NCBI GenBank assembly: GCA_017612655.1 | Contig: JAGAFM010000103.1 | Span: forward strand, 1-9,214 | Source of the DNA: Clostridia bacterium | GTDB lineage: Bacteria > Bacillota > Clostridia > Oscillospirales > CAG-272 | Direction of reading: 5' to 3' | DNA length: 9,214 bases | Shown here: positions 1-6,375 of the stretch, in pieces | Numbering within the stretch: the stretch's first letter is position 1 | Layout of the letters: the number at the start of each line of letters is the position of its first letter | Translations under genes and position numbers: made by a program | The notes under the pieces: generated by a model | Seen by the model: only the letters and a program-made list of their open reading frames with translations | Database searches by the model: none | Told to the model about the DNA's origin: nothing

Positions 1-52
1 GCAGCACGGTAAAGAGCATGCTTCCTGTTCCGGGATCAATATAAAGTCGCAT
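1..52 (-). CDS. Conserved YIDPGTGS-type hypothetical protein, N-terminal fragment (runs off the window)
   Basis: The minus strand encodes an ATG start followed by 17 codons reading MRLYIDPGTGSMLFTVL, after which the window ends. The YIDPGTGS block followed at once by a hydrophobic stretch is one I recall as the N-terminus of small conserved membrane-associated proteins of Clostridia with no assigned function; that identification rests on memory of the motif alone. A Shine-Dalgarno-like AAAGGA lies about 11 bases upstream, inside a perfect 14-bp palindrome. The gene lies 69 bp downstream of the YunG-flavodoxin gene on the same strand with no terminator visible between, so it is probably the fifth member of the exporter operon. 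The rest of the protein lies outside the window. Confidence 0.65.
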   Translation of the reverse strand, partial: MRLYIDPGTGSMLFTVL

Positions 53-56
53 TTCA

Positions 57-70
57 GAAAGGATCCTTTC
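57..70. repeat. Perfect 14-bp palindrome over a Shine-Dalgarno
   Basis: GAAAGGATCCTTTC is identical to its reverse complement. On the minus strand its first half is the AAAGGA Shine-Dalgarno of the gene starting at 52. In RNA it could fold as a 5-bp GAAAG/CTTTC stem with a GATC loop, which would hide the ribosome-binding bases. The stem is weak, so a regulatory role is only a possibility. Confidence 0.5.
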
Positions 71-121
71 GGGTTGGATTCAGAATCATTCGCAGAGAAA
101 CGGGAAAACGGCGTGGGGAAA

Positions 122-1111
122 CTATTCCCAGCGCCTCGACAGTTCGCTCACGGGAGACGCGGAAATCTTCTCGCAGAACGAGAACAGCGCCTGCTCCTTT
201 TCCCCGCTCGGCCGGTCCTTCGGATCGACCAGAGAGAGCGTTTCAAGAAACGAACCGACAGAAGCTTCCGCTCTCAGCCGTTCGAGAGCCTTCTCGGCGG
301 AACCGCCCGAAGAGCAGGCGAAAGCCGCCACCCGCTTGTCTGCGAGAAAGGCTCCCTGCTCCCGGAGAAAAGTGCGCAGAGGCGGGACAAACGTTCCAGC
401 CCAGACGGGGGTGCCCAGAATAACCGTGTCCACGGCATCCCAGTCGACCGAGTACGGCAGAAGCGCCGGGGCTTCCTTCGTCACCGCGCTCTTGCCGCCG
501 AAGAAGAATTTCCGGAATCCTCCGGAAGGATAAGGAACCTCCGGATTCAGAGCGAGTTCCTTCGCTCCGATCAGGCGGGCAATCCGATGGGCGACGTAGG
601 CCGAATTGCCGGAAAGAGAGTAATAGACAACGATCGCATTCAAAGGGTGTTCTCCTTTCAGCTGCGCGATCCGGTCGAAGGACAGAAGACGGTTTCTCAG
701 AATTTCGTACCGTTCTCTCCGCTCTGGATCGGAAAAACGTTCCTCCCGGCTTTGAAGCGAGGCTCCGCTGTAATCGGGAGAATCAGGAAGAAACTGTTCC
801 GAGGTCAGATCGAAAGAGACTCCGCCGACGCGGTTGAAGCAGTGGACGCCTCCGTCCTCCTGGGGGATACCGTACACGTCTCCCCCGAACAGTTCCTGTG
901 CGAGGAAAGCTGTGGTGGAGCACTGTCCGAGGGTCGGATTATCCGGCGTCCACCGGCTGCGCAGACGGGGCGCGCAGGTATCAGCGGACCAGCAGCAGAG
1001 CAAAGCCCGGTACAGGTCGTTCTGCGAGCGCATCCAGGGAAAACGTCCGTCGAGCGGCGAGCAGTCCGGACCCGAATCCGCAGGAAAAACCCTTGATTCG
1101 TTTTCTTCCAC
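122..1111 (-). CDS. YunG-like domain fused to a flavodoxin domain (329 aa)
   Basis: Residues about 27-110 resemble the YunG family (known from Bacillus subtilis, function unknown): a Trp/Cys-rich start (CCWSADTC, 39-46), a WTPDNPTLGQC block ending at Cys64, AFLAQELFGGD (68-78), His90 before CFNR, and DLTSEQF (101-107). The Cys64, His90, Asp101 order suggests a papain- or transglutaminase-like thiol fold, which is my inference. After a charged linker (about 118-157), residues 158-320 form a flavodoxin domain: strand AIVVYYS, the FMN phosphate loop SLSGNS (165-170), and TVILGTPVWAGTFVPPLRTF (229-248) with the flavin-side Trp237. I chose the GTG start because AGGAGG lies 10 bases upstream, overlapping the stop of the rhodanese gene and implying translational coupling. 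An internal ATG at residue 27 would also keep both domains but has a poor Shine-Dalgarno. There is no signal peptide, so the protein is cytoplasmic. The likely chemistry is FMN-dependent electron transfer; the substrate is unknown. Confidence 0.85.
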   Translation of the reverse strand: MEENESRVFPADSGPDCSPLDGRFPWMRSQNDLYRALLCCWSADTCAPRLRSRWTPDNPTLGQCSTTAFLAQELFGGDVYGIPQEDGGVHCFNRVGGVSFDLTSEQFLPDSPDYSGASLQSREERFSDPERRERYEILRNRLLSFDRIAQLKGEHPLNAIVVYYSLSGNSAYVAHRIARLIGAKELALNPEVPYPSGGFRKFFFGGKSAVTKEAPALLPYSVDWDAVDTVILGTPVWAGTFVPPLRTFLREQGAFLADKRVAAFACSSGGSAEKALERLRAEASVGSFLETLSLVDPKDRPSGEKEQALFSFCEKISASPVSELSRRWE

Positions 1112-1125
1112 CTAAATCATGCCTC

Positions 1126-1617
1126 CTAATCCGTTACGACCGGACCTGTCCAGTCAAGTATCCCGCCGAACTCGTAAACCTGCGTGTATCCGAGATCGGC
1201 CAGCTTCTGAGAAGCTTCTTTGCTCCGTTTTCCGCTTCTGCAGTAGACGAGAATCATCTGAGAAAAACCAGGCAGTTCCGGGACGCTCTCCCCGATCGAT
1301 TCGTTCGGGATGCAGATCGCACCCGGAATGTGTCCCACCGCGAACTCATCGGGACGCCGTACGTCCAAGATGACGGCGTCTTCGTTTTCCATCAGCAAGG
1401 CCGCCTCTTCCTGAGTAATCTGATGATAAGAGGCAGCGGGAGGATCAATCTCCGGTGCTTCCGCGGATTCCGGCGTTTCCATTGACTCCGGTGCGGAAGC
1501 CATAGTATCGTCCCCATTACCGGCCACGGAGGAGGCGGTTCCCGCCGTTCCGGAACAGGAAGAAAGAAGACAAGCGGACAGGATCAGAGAAAGCGGCAGA
1601 AACCGAAGCGCTTTCAT
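1126..1617 (-). CDS. Rhodanese-domain lipoprotein (163 aa)
   Basis: The N-terminus is a lipoprotein signal, MKALRFLPLSLILSAC, with a clean LSAC lipobox (Cys16); a second candidate LSSC ends at Cys21. A low-complexity linker rich in Ser, Pro, Glu and Ala (about residues 22-63) leads to a single rhodanese domain: AVILDVRRPDEFAVGHIPGA and the active-site loop CRSGKRS, with catalytic Cys126, then the C-terminal FGGILDWTGP. Rhodanese domains carry a persulfide on that cysteine and transfer sulfur or bind oxyanions; here the domain should face outward, tethered to the membrane. The reading frame is open for six more codons (to 1635), but those codons contain the AAAAGGAG Shine-Dalgarno (1625-1632) sitting 7 bases before the ATG at 1617, so 1617 is the real start. 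The gene lies 21 bp after the permease stop, in the same operon. Family assignment is firm; the substrate is unknown. Confidence 0.9.
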   Translation of the reverse strand: MKALRFLPLSLILSACLLSSCSGTAGTASSVAGNGDDTMASAPESMETPESAEAPEIDPPAASYHQITQEEAALLMENEDAVILDVRRPDEFAVGHIPGAICIPNESIGESVPELPGFSQMILVYCRSGKRSKEASQKLADLGYTQVYEFGGILDWTGPVVTD

Positions 1618-1638
1618 ACAGGAACTCCTTTTCATGGA

Positions 1639-3246
1639 TCAGAGGTCGGCGAATCTCCGGCTTCCTGGCCCTCTGAGCCAAAAATACAGAAGGACCGAGC
1701 CGACTACGTTCAATGCAGTCAAAGCGGCAAGATAAACGGACGGCGAGAGATAGAAAGCCAGCAGGAACAGATAGAGGAGCGCAAACACTGCTCCGTAGAC
1801 CATGCCGCCGAATGTCGCGATAAAGACCGGTGCCCCCTGCTTGACCGGGAACATCTCGCTGGTCCAGTTCAGATTCGCGAACCGAACCCCGGCCGAAAGT
1901 CCGGACAAAGCGGAGAGAACGGCAAACGAGACCGGAAGCAGAATCATCCAGACGGCGAGAGCCGGCTCAGGACGGAATACGACGACCCCGCAGACGGACA
2001 GGAAAAGGTACACCGGAATCGAAAGAATCACCTGAACGGCCCCTTTCGCGCACAGAACGGAAAGAGGACGGATCGGAAGGGACTGGAGAATCCAGATCCT
2101 TTTGCCTTCCAGGGAAACGGAGGGCGCCGCAGTGTTGATCATCATTCCGGCGGAACAGACAATCAATGGAAAGACCGCCTGGATCATAGGGAGGAACTGC
2201 GGAATCTGCAGATTCACCGCCTCGACCAGATCTCCGCCCTTTATGAGGATCAGCACGCCCAGAACGGGCATGATAATCACGCCCAGCGCCGAGTTTAGCA
2301 GATACATTGAGCTTGAGCCAAGATGCCGAAACTCAGATTTCAGCAGAGCGGCTCCGACGCTGTTTTTCCGAGGGGATTTTTCATTTTCCGCGTGTTTCGC
2401 AGACTTGGTTTTGACGGACTGCGTCAGGGACGAGATCTCGAAAAAGCTACGCTTCAGCAAAAACCAGACGCCGGCGGAAACTGCCGCAAAAAAGAGCGTG
2501 CAGACTGCCATGGCGAACCAGTCGCCTGTTCCGACCCTTCCGAAAAGATAGAGCGGGTAAACGGATTTCATCTGCTCCGCGTAGTAGTCCGCCCGGAGCG
2601 TGAGTTCGGAGATCAGCGCCTGCGCGCGGAAATAGACGAAGTAGTAAAGCCCGATGAAAACGAGGGAAAGCAGCACCGTGACAAACGTCTTCTTCCGGAT
2701 GTGCACGCTGACTTTTGCCACGACAAGACCGAGGAGGCAGGAAAGCAGAAAAACGAGAAGAGTAACGAGGAAAGCGAGCAGAATTCCCCCGAGAATCACT
2801 CCCGCAGAAAGCGGAAGGAAAAACCAGGATACGATCACAGCCGGCAGAATCACCGCGCCGGAATAGAGCGCTCCCATGAGATAAACGCTGATCAGCCGGG
2901 AAAGAATGATATCCCTCACCGGGATCGGCATGGAGAGCAAAAGTTCGTTGTCCCTGGCGATATAAAGCTTGGAGTACGTGTTGAAGACAGATCCGAACGT
3001 TCCGAGCAGGACGGCAATCAGGCTCATCAGCAGAAAGAACATCCAGGGAGCTCCCACCGCCGTAAAGGCGGCACAGAGCGTCAGGGACAGGAAGGTGAAC
3101 ATCCCTCCGATCATGACGATGACCAGACCGAACAGAAGGAAGAGGGCGATCATCGCTCCGGCCGATCTTGCCTTGTTGTTCTTCGGATTATAAAAATAGG
3201 CGCGGAAAATCTCTGTCAGCTGTTTCTTCAGAAGAAGCTTCAGCAT
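1639..3246 (-). CDS. ABC exporter permease (535 aa, about 12 membrane segments)
   Basis: This is a large ABC-2 type membrane subunit. Hydrophobic segments fall near residues 31-50, 52-62, 68-90, 112-140, 143-178, 187-207, 245-265, 315-337, 355-372, 403-425, 428-452, 473-500 and 504-524, with a charged cytoplasmic loop (about 275-310) in the middle. Two similar amphipathic blocks, ARDNELLLSMPIPVRDIILS (97-116) and LEGKRIWILQSLPIRPLSVL (379-398), suggest two related halves; such blocks are typical of this permease family. The frame is open upstream to 3420, but that extension (58 codons, Arg-rich) is only the shadow of the ATPase gene. The ATG at 3246 has GGAGG 7 bases before it and overlaps the ATPase stop by 7 bp (ATGCTGA), so the two are translationally coupled. 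It forms the membrane pore for the neighbouring ATPase. The exported substrate cannot be told from sequence. Confidence 0.92.
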   Translation of the reverse strand: MLKLLLKKQLTEIFRAYFYNPKNNKARSAGAMIALFLLFGLVIVMIGGMFTFLSLTLCAAFTAVGAPWMFFLLMSLIAVLLGTFGSVFNTYSKLYIARDNELLLSMPIPVRDIILSRLISVYLMGALYSGAVILPAVIVSWFFLPLSAGVILGGILLAFLVTLLVFLLSCLLGLVVAKVSVHIRKKTFVTVLLSLVFIGLYYFVYFRAQALISELTLRADYYAEQMKSVYPLYLFGRVGTGDWFAMAVCTLFFAAVSAGVWFLLKRSFFEISSLTQSVKTKSAKHAENEKSPRKNSVGAALLKSEFRHLGSSSMYLLNSALGVIIMPVLGVLILIKGGDLVEAVNLQIPQFLPMIQAVFPLIVCSAGMMINTAAPSVSLEGKRIWILQSLPIRPLSVLCAKGAVQVILSIPVYLFLSVCGVVVFRPEPALAVWMILLPVSFAVLSALSGLSAGVRFANLNWTSEMFPVKQGAPVFIATFGGMVYGAVFALLYLFLLAFYLSPSVYLAALTALNVVGSVLLYFWLRGPGSRRFADL

Positions 3247-3953
3247 GTTTCCGCCTCCAGTTCGAGGAACACTTCCTCGAGAGAATCGTCTCCCCTCACC
3301 TCTTCCATCGTGCCGGAGCGGACCAGTTTCCCGTGGCTGATGATCGCCACCTTGTCGCACAGCTTTTCCGCGACTTCGAGCACATGGGTGGAGAAGAAGA
3401 TGGCGCCTCCGTTGTCGCACATTTCGCGCATCATCTCTTTCACAAGATGGGACGCTTTGGGATCCAGACCGACGAAGGGCTCGTCGAGCAGAATCAGTTT
3501 CGGTTCATGGATCCATGCGGAAATGATCGCCAGCTTCTGCTTCATTCCGTGAGAGTAAGAAGACACGGGAGAGGAAAGGGCTTCCGTCAGTTCGAAGTCT
3601 TTTGCGTACCGTTCGATCCGTTCCTTCCGCTCCGCGAGTCCCACACCGTAGATGTCCGCAATGAAGTTGAGATACTTCGTACCCGTCATAAAGTCGTAGA
3701 GATCTGGGTTGTCGGGAATATAGGCAATCATTCTCTTGCATTCCAGCGGCTGCTCCTTGATCGACAGTCCGTGGATCAGAACCTTTCCGGAATCGAAGGA
3801 CTGGATTCCCGCTATGGATTTCAGGGTGGTGGTCTTTCCCGCCCCGTTGTGTCCGATAAAGGCGCAGATCTCCCCGGGGGCGATTTCAAGGGAAAGATCG
3901 TCTACCGCGGTTTTTTCGCCGAAAGTTTTCGTCAAATGCTGAATACTTAACAT
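3240..3953 (-). CDS. ABC transporter ATP-binding protein (237 aa)
   Basis: A complete single nucleotide-binding domain. Walker A is GHNGAGKT (34-41), the signature is the variant SHGMKQK (134-140) instead of LSGGQ, Walker B is LILLDEP (153-159), the D-loop is GLDP (162-165), and the H-loop histidine is His190 (STH). At the Q-loop position the sequence reads AYIPDNPDLYDFMTG (77-91), so an acidic or amide residue other than Gln takes that place; I regard this as usual for the exporter subgroup of ABC-2 ATPases with SHGMK signatures. It powers the permease encoded immediately downstream. The start has AAAGGA 7 bases upstream and follows a good promoter, making this the first gene of the minus-strand operon. 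An efflux role is more likely than uptake, since no substrate-binding protein gene is present. Confidence 0.95.
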   Translation of the reverse strand: MLSIQHLTKTFGEKTAVDDLSLEIAPGEICAFIGHNGAGKTTTLKSIAGIQSFDSGKVLIHGLSIKEQPLECKRMIAYIPDNPDLYDFMTGTKYLNFIADIYGVGLAERKERIERYAKDFELTEALSSPVSSYSHGMKQKLAIISAWIHEPKLILLDEPFVGLDPKASHLVKEMMREMCDNGGAIFFSTHVLEVAEKLCDKVAIISHGKLVRSGTMEEVRGDDSLEEVFLELEAETC

Positions 3954-4007
3954 GATTCGTTCCTTTCACCGTCCGAAAGGCCGGTCAGATCCGGTCGCGT
4001 TCCGTTT

Positions 4008-4036
4008 ATTATACCACCGAACGGCTTCGATTGCAA
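4008..4036 (-). promoter_or_regulatory. Sigma-A-type promoter of the ABC exporter operon
   Basis: On the minus strand, TTGCAA (4031-4036) is followed after 17 bases by a perfect TATAAT (4008-4013). Transcription should start near 4001, giving an untranslated leader of about 48 bases before the ATPase ATG at 3953. It lies just downstream (in the minus direction) of an intrinsic terminator, which isolates the operon from leftward read-through. Confidence 0.75.
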
Positions 4037-4045
4037 TCGTTATCC

Positions 4046-4069
4046 AAAAAAACTCCCGCTATGCGGGAG
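4046..4069 (-). terminator. Intrinsic terminator acting leftward
   Basis: On the minus strand CTCCCGC, a 3-base loop ATA and GCGGGAG form a perfect 7-bp stem (4053-4069) followed directly by seven T (4046-4052). On the plus strand no T run follows, so it works in one direction only. It lies between the two divergent promoters, and the nearest upstream minus-strand gene is the methyltransferase ending at 5326, on the far side of a plus-strand gene. It therefore must stop transcripts running antisense through 4221-5312. Confidence 0.85.
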
Positions 4070-4105
4070 ACCCGGAAACAAACCCGCACATTTCCTGCCT
4101 CCGAC

Positions 4106-4134
4106 TTGACTCCCGACTGCCTTCCGGTTATAAT
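4106..4134 (+). promoter_or_regulatory. Strong sigma-A-type promoter of the nuclease/phosphatase-family gene
   Basis: TTGACT (4106-4111), a 17-base spacer and a perfect TATAAT (4129-4134). The expected start near 4141 gives a leader of about 80 bases that contains a stable hairpin next to the Shine-Dalgarno. Confidence 0.82.
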
Positions 4135-4186
4135 AAGACAGGAAACCTGCGCAGAACGTTTCATGCTTTCGTAACAATAAAAGCGA

Positions 4187-4214
4187 CCGGCAGCCTTGCT
4201 GCCGGCGGAGGTGA
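4187..4214 (+). promoter_or_regulatory. Leader hairpin abutting a near-perfect Shine-Dalgarno
   Basis: CCGGCAGC (4187-4194) and GCTGCCGG (4198-4205) form a perfect 8-bp stem with a 3-base loop. One base later comes GGAGGTGA (4207-4214), a full match to the anti-Shine-Dalgarno, 6 bases before the ATG. No T run follows, so this is not a terminator. The hairpin may stabilise the mRNA or affect ribosome access. Confidence 0.6.
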
Positions 4215-4220
4215 GCCAGA

Positions 4221-5312
4221 ATGAAAAAAGGTCTTTTGAAAGCGCTGAAAGTCGTCCTGACTGTCCTTCTGATCCTCGTGCTCCTCGCTGTCGCATACGT
4301 CGCATATGTACTGATCAGCTATCACCGGATCGGAGATCAGCAGCTCTGTCCGGACAGCTCCGGAACGTCCTCTCTTTCTGCGGGAACGCCCCTTACGGTT
4401 GTATCGTACAACATCGGATTCGGGGCCTACGAAAGCGACTTCGGCTTTTTCATGGACGGTGGAGACCGATCCTGGGCCTGGTCGAGGGAACGGCTTGATT
4501 CGAATCTGAAAAACATAGCCGCACTGCTCTCGGAACAGGACGCCTCCCTAATCCTCGTGCAGGAAGTCGACATCGACTCCACCCGGAGCTATCACGTAGA
4601 CGAACGGATCTATCTGACGGAGTCGCTCTGCGGGGAGTCGGATCCCCGGTCGCTGGTTTTCTGTCAGAACTACGATTCTCCTTTTCTGTTTTATCCGGTC
4701 CTTCAGCCGCACGGAGCGTCGAAATCCGGGATCATGACGTTCTCCCGTTTTCCCATCACGGAAGCCGTCCGGATCGAACTGCCCGTCGAAGAAGGGCTTC
4801 ACAAACTCCTGGACCTTGACCGCTGCTACAGCAAGTGCAGAATCCCTGTCGAAGACGAGGCAGGCGCCCAGAGCGAGCTGATCGTCTACAATTTTCACCT
4901 CTCCGCCTACACCTCGGACGGTTCCATCGCCGATACCCAGCTCCGTCAGCTTCTCGAAGACATCCGGGCGGAATACGGCAAGGGAAACTACTGTATCGCG
5001 GGCGGAGACTTCAACAAGAGTCTTCTGAAGGATTACTTCGGAACGCTGGAGGCCTACAGCTGGGCGCAGCCGATCCCGGAGGAACTCCTCGCGGAGTATC
5101 CCGTGACGCTGGTCGCTCCGCTCGACGAGCTGAACCCGGTTCCCTCCTGCAGAAACGCGGACGGTCCCTACAGCGAAAGCCAGTTCGTTCTGACCATCGA
5201 CGGTTTTCTCGTCACAGAAAACGTCACCGTTGTGACCAGCGACGTTCTGGACACCGGCTTCCGGTTCTCGGATCACAATCCCGTCCGGATGACGTTCTCG
5301 CTGAACGGCTAA
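4221..5312 (+). CDS. Membrane-anchored endonuclease/exonuclease/phosphatase-family protein (363 aa)
   Basis: Residues 1-10 are basic and about 11-33 are a single hydrophobic segment, so the protein is probably anchored with its domain outside the membrane. The EEP fold follows with its catalytic set in order: VVSYNIG (60-66, Asn64), LVQEVD (112-117, metal-binding Glu115), NFHLSAY (224-230, His226), AGGDFN (260-265, Asp263 and Asn265), LTIDGF (324-329, Asp327) and FSDHNPV (349-355, the Asp351-His352 pair). All key residues are present, so a divalent-metal phosphodiesterase or phosphatase is expected. The family covers DNases, sphingomyelinases and inositol phosphatases, so the substrate (extracellular nucleic acid, lipid or sugar phosphate) is open. 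It is a single gene with its own promoter and converges with the methyltransferase, with 13 bp between the stops and no terminator between them. Confidence 0.92.
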   Translation: MKKGLLKALKVVLTVLLILVLLAVAYVAYVLISYHRIGDQQLCPDSSGTSSLSAGTPLTVVSYNIGFGAYESDFGFFMDGGDRSWAWSRERLDSNLKNIAALLSEQDASLILVQEVDIDSTRSYHVDERIYLTESLCGESDPRSLVFCQNYDSPFLFYPVLQPHGASKSGIMTFSRFPITEAVRIELPVEEGLHKLLDLDRCYSKCRIPVEDEAGAQSELIVYNFHLSAYTSDGSIADTQLRQLLEDIRAEYGKGNYCIAGGDFNKSLLKDYFGTLEAYSWAQPIPEELLAEYPVTLVAPLDELNPVPSCRNADGPYSESQFVLTIDGFLVTENVTVVTSDVLDTGFRFSDHNPVRMTFSLNG

Positions 5313-5325
5313 AGTCCCCGAATGC

Positions 5326-6282
5326 TCAGGAACCCGTTCCCGCCAGCCCGTCTTTGACCGCGACGACGCGGTTGTACTGAAGAAGATCGATCCCGTCAAA
5401 GCAGAGCGGCATCAGCCATCCGGCGATGCTCGTTCTGCTTGCTTTTTCGTTGATCAGTTTTCGGAAAAGTCTTCTGGCCTTTCCGTGGGTGAACCACTGT
5501 TCCGCGTACCGTTCCAGACGTTTCAGACTGGGCTGAATCTGATCCGTCAGATCGGAAACTGCTATTCCGGAAAAACCCGATTTTTCAAGAAAGAGGACCG
5601 TATCCCCGATCCACTGATTGCGTTCCGTCACGCACATGGAACCCAGGACTACTGCGTCGACGTCCCGTTCGAAGACCGACATCTCGGATATCGGTTTCGG
5701 CTCGAACACGTCGAAGACAATCAGCCTGCCGCCGGGCCGCAGGACTCTTGCCACTTCCCGGTATACGGTTCCCTTACGGTCGCTGTGGCAGATGGTCTCC
5801 ACCGCGAACACGAGATCGAAAGAGGATGCGGCAAAGCAGGAAAGATCATGATAATCCCCTTCCACGAGCCGGACATTGTCCGGGACCCGGGTTCGAAGAA
5901 AGTTCCGATCCGGGAGATCCAGGGCGGTAAAGGACACGTCGGAGAAGCGCGGAGCAAGATACTTGGTGTTGGCGGCCTTCCCCGCACCCAGTTCCAGAAC
6001 GGACCGGGTTTCCGGCGTCATCTGTTCCGCCACGAATTCCGCCTGTGCGAACAGGTCCTCATGCCGGAAGAGGCCGTCTTTCGACAGTCCCATGTGGATC
6101 GCGTGCCCTCCCCGGGAGTGTACGGCGTTGTAGTAAAAATCTGACGCGCGGTAGTAGGACGCGATCGCCTCCGGATCCTCCGCGTTTTTCTGAAGATCTC
6201 CCAACTCGTAGCATACTCTGATCTGCTCGAGTCTTCTGCAGATCTCCCGATCCCGGGAAGAATTGATCACCGAGTCTGTCAT
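5326..6282 (-). CDS. Class I SAM-dependent methyltransferase (318 aa)
   Basis: A Rossmann-fold methyltransferase domain occupies about residues 90-195. Motif I is VLELGAGKAAN (95-105), the acidic residue binding the SAM ribose is in ALDLPD (Asp122), followed by VEGDYHDL (140-147), FDLVFAVETICH (155-166) and LRPGGRLIVFD (181-191). The N-terminal block YYRASDFYYNAVHSRGGHAI (43-62) resembles the substrate lid of small-molecule C-methyltransferases such as the sterol/tocopherol group, but the substrate cannot be fixed. The rest (about 195-318) is helical and may form a second substrate-binding part. GGAGGTG lies 5 bases before the ATG at 6282. No convincing promoter lies between this gene and the terminator of the aldolase upstream, so expression may depend on read-through or on an unseen promoter. 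The gene converges with the neighbouring plus-strand gene. Confidence 0.92.
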   Translation of the reverse strand: MTDSVINSSRDREICRRLEQIRVCYELGDLQKNAEDPEAIASYYRASDFYYNAVHSRGGHAIHMGLSKDGLFRHEDLFAQAEFVAEQMTPETRSVLELGAGKAANTKYLAPRFSDVSFTALDLPDRNFLRTRVPDNVRLVEGDYHDLSCFAASSFDLVFAVETICHSDRKGTVYREVARVLRPGGRLIVFDVFEPKPISEMSVFERDVDAVVLGSMCVTERNQWIGDTVLFLEKSGFSGIAVSDLTDQIQPSLKRLERYAEQWFTHGKARRLFRKLINEKASRTSIAGWLMPLCFDGIDLLQYNRVVAVKDGLAGTGS

Positions 6283-6302
6283 CCGGCACCTCCGAAATAC
6301 CG

Positions 6303-6315
6303 TTCTGAATCAGAA
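6303..6315. repeat. 13-bp perfect inverted repeat before the methyltransferase gene
   Basis: TTCTGA-A-TCAGAA reads the same on both strands apart from its centre. It sits on the minus strand between the T run of the aldolase terminator and the Shine-Dalgarno of the methyltransferase, a place suited to an operator. No promoter elements are clear beside it, so the role is open. Confidence 0.45.
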
Positions 6316-6366
6316 AAAAAAACGGACAGAAAAGGCCGCGGAAAACCCGAAAAGGGGTTTCCGCGG
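6314..6366 (-). terminator. Intrinsic terminator after the aldolase gene
   Basis: On the minus strand the 13-base arms (6354-6366 and 6336-6348) pair with a single G-A mismatch around a 5-base loop (6349-6353). The hairpin begins 9 bases after the aldolase stop. The following tract is CCTTTTCTG and then nine T at 6314-6322, so the U run is split. Termination is likely but may be incomplete, allowing some read-through into the methyltransferase gene. Confidence 0.75.
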
Positions 6367-6375
6367 GCATAGTGT

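Noticed and set aside
74..1096. Long plus-strand reading frame (340 aa) opposite the YunG-flavodoxin gene
   Set aside because: It is Arg-rich with no domain, has no Shine-Dalgarno, and mirrors a gene with clear family motifs.
1202..1216. Perfect 15-bp palindrome AGCTTCT-G-AGAAGCT
   Set aside because: It is inside the rhodanese coding sequence, where the codons for Glu-Ala-Ser-Gln-Lys explain it; there is no sign of a site acting there.
1618..1635. Six-codon upstream start for the rhodanese lipoprotein
   Set aside because: Those codons contain the Shine-Dalgarno for the ATG at 1617, which also gives a normal lipoprotein signal.
3247..3420. Upstream 58-codon extension of the permease
   Set aside because: It lies inside the ATPase gene in another frame and is Arg-rich. 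The ATG at 3246 has a correctly placed GGAGG and the usual short overlap.
2323..3552. Long plus-strand frame (409 aa) across the permease and ATPase genes
   Set aside because: Its Glu/Arg/Lys/His-rich low-complexity translation spans two genuine minus-strand genes; it is a shadow of their codon bias.
4009..4305. Minus-strand frame (98 aa) in the divergent control region
   Set aside because: It covers a promoter, a terminator and the start of the nuclease/phosphatase-family gene, and shows no motif or ribosome-binding site.
5358..5371. Small hairpin CCGCG-ACGA-CGCGG near the convergent gene ends
   Set aside because: It is inside the methyltransferase coding region with no T run on either strand, so it is not a credible terminator.
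4548..5399. Minus-strand frame (283 aa) opposite the nuclease/phosphatase-family gene
   Set aside because: No recognisable domain; the plus strand has a complete EEP catalytic set with promoter and Shine-Dalgarno.
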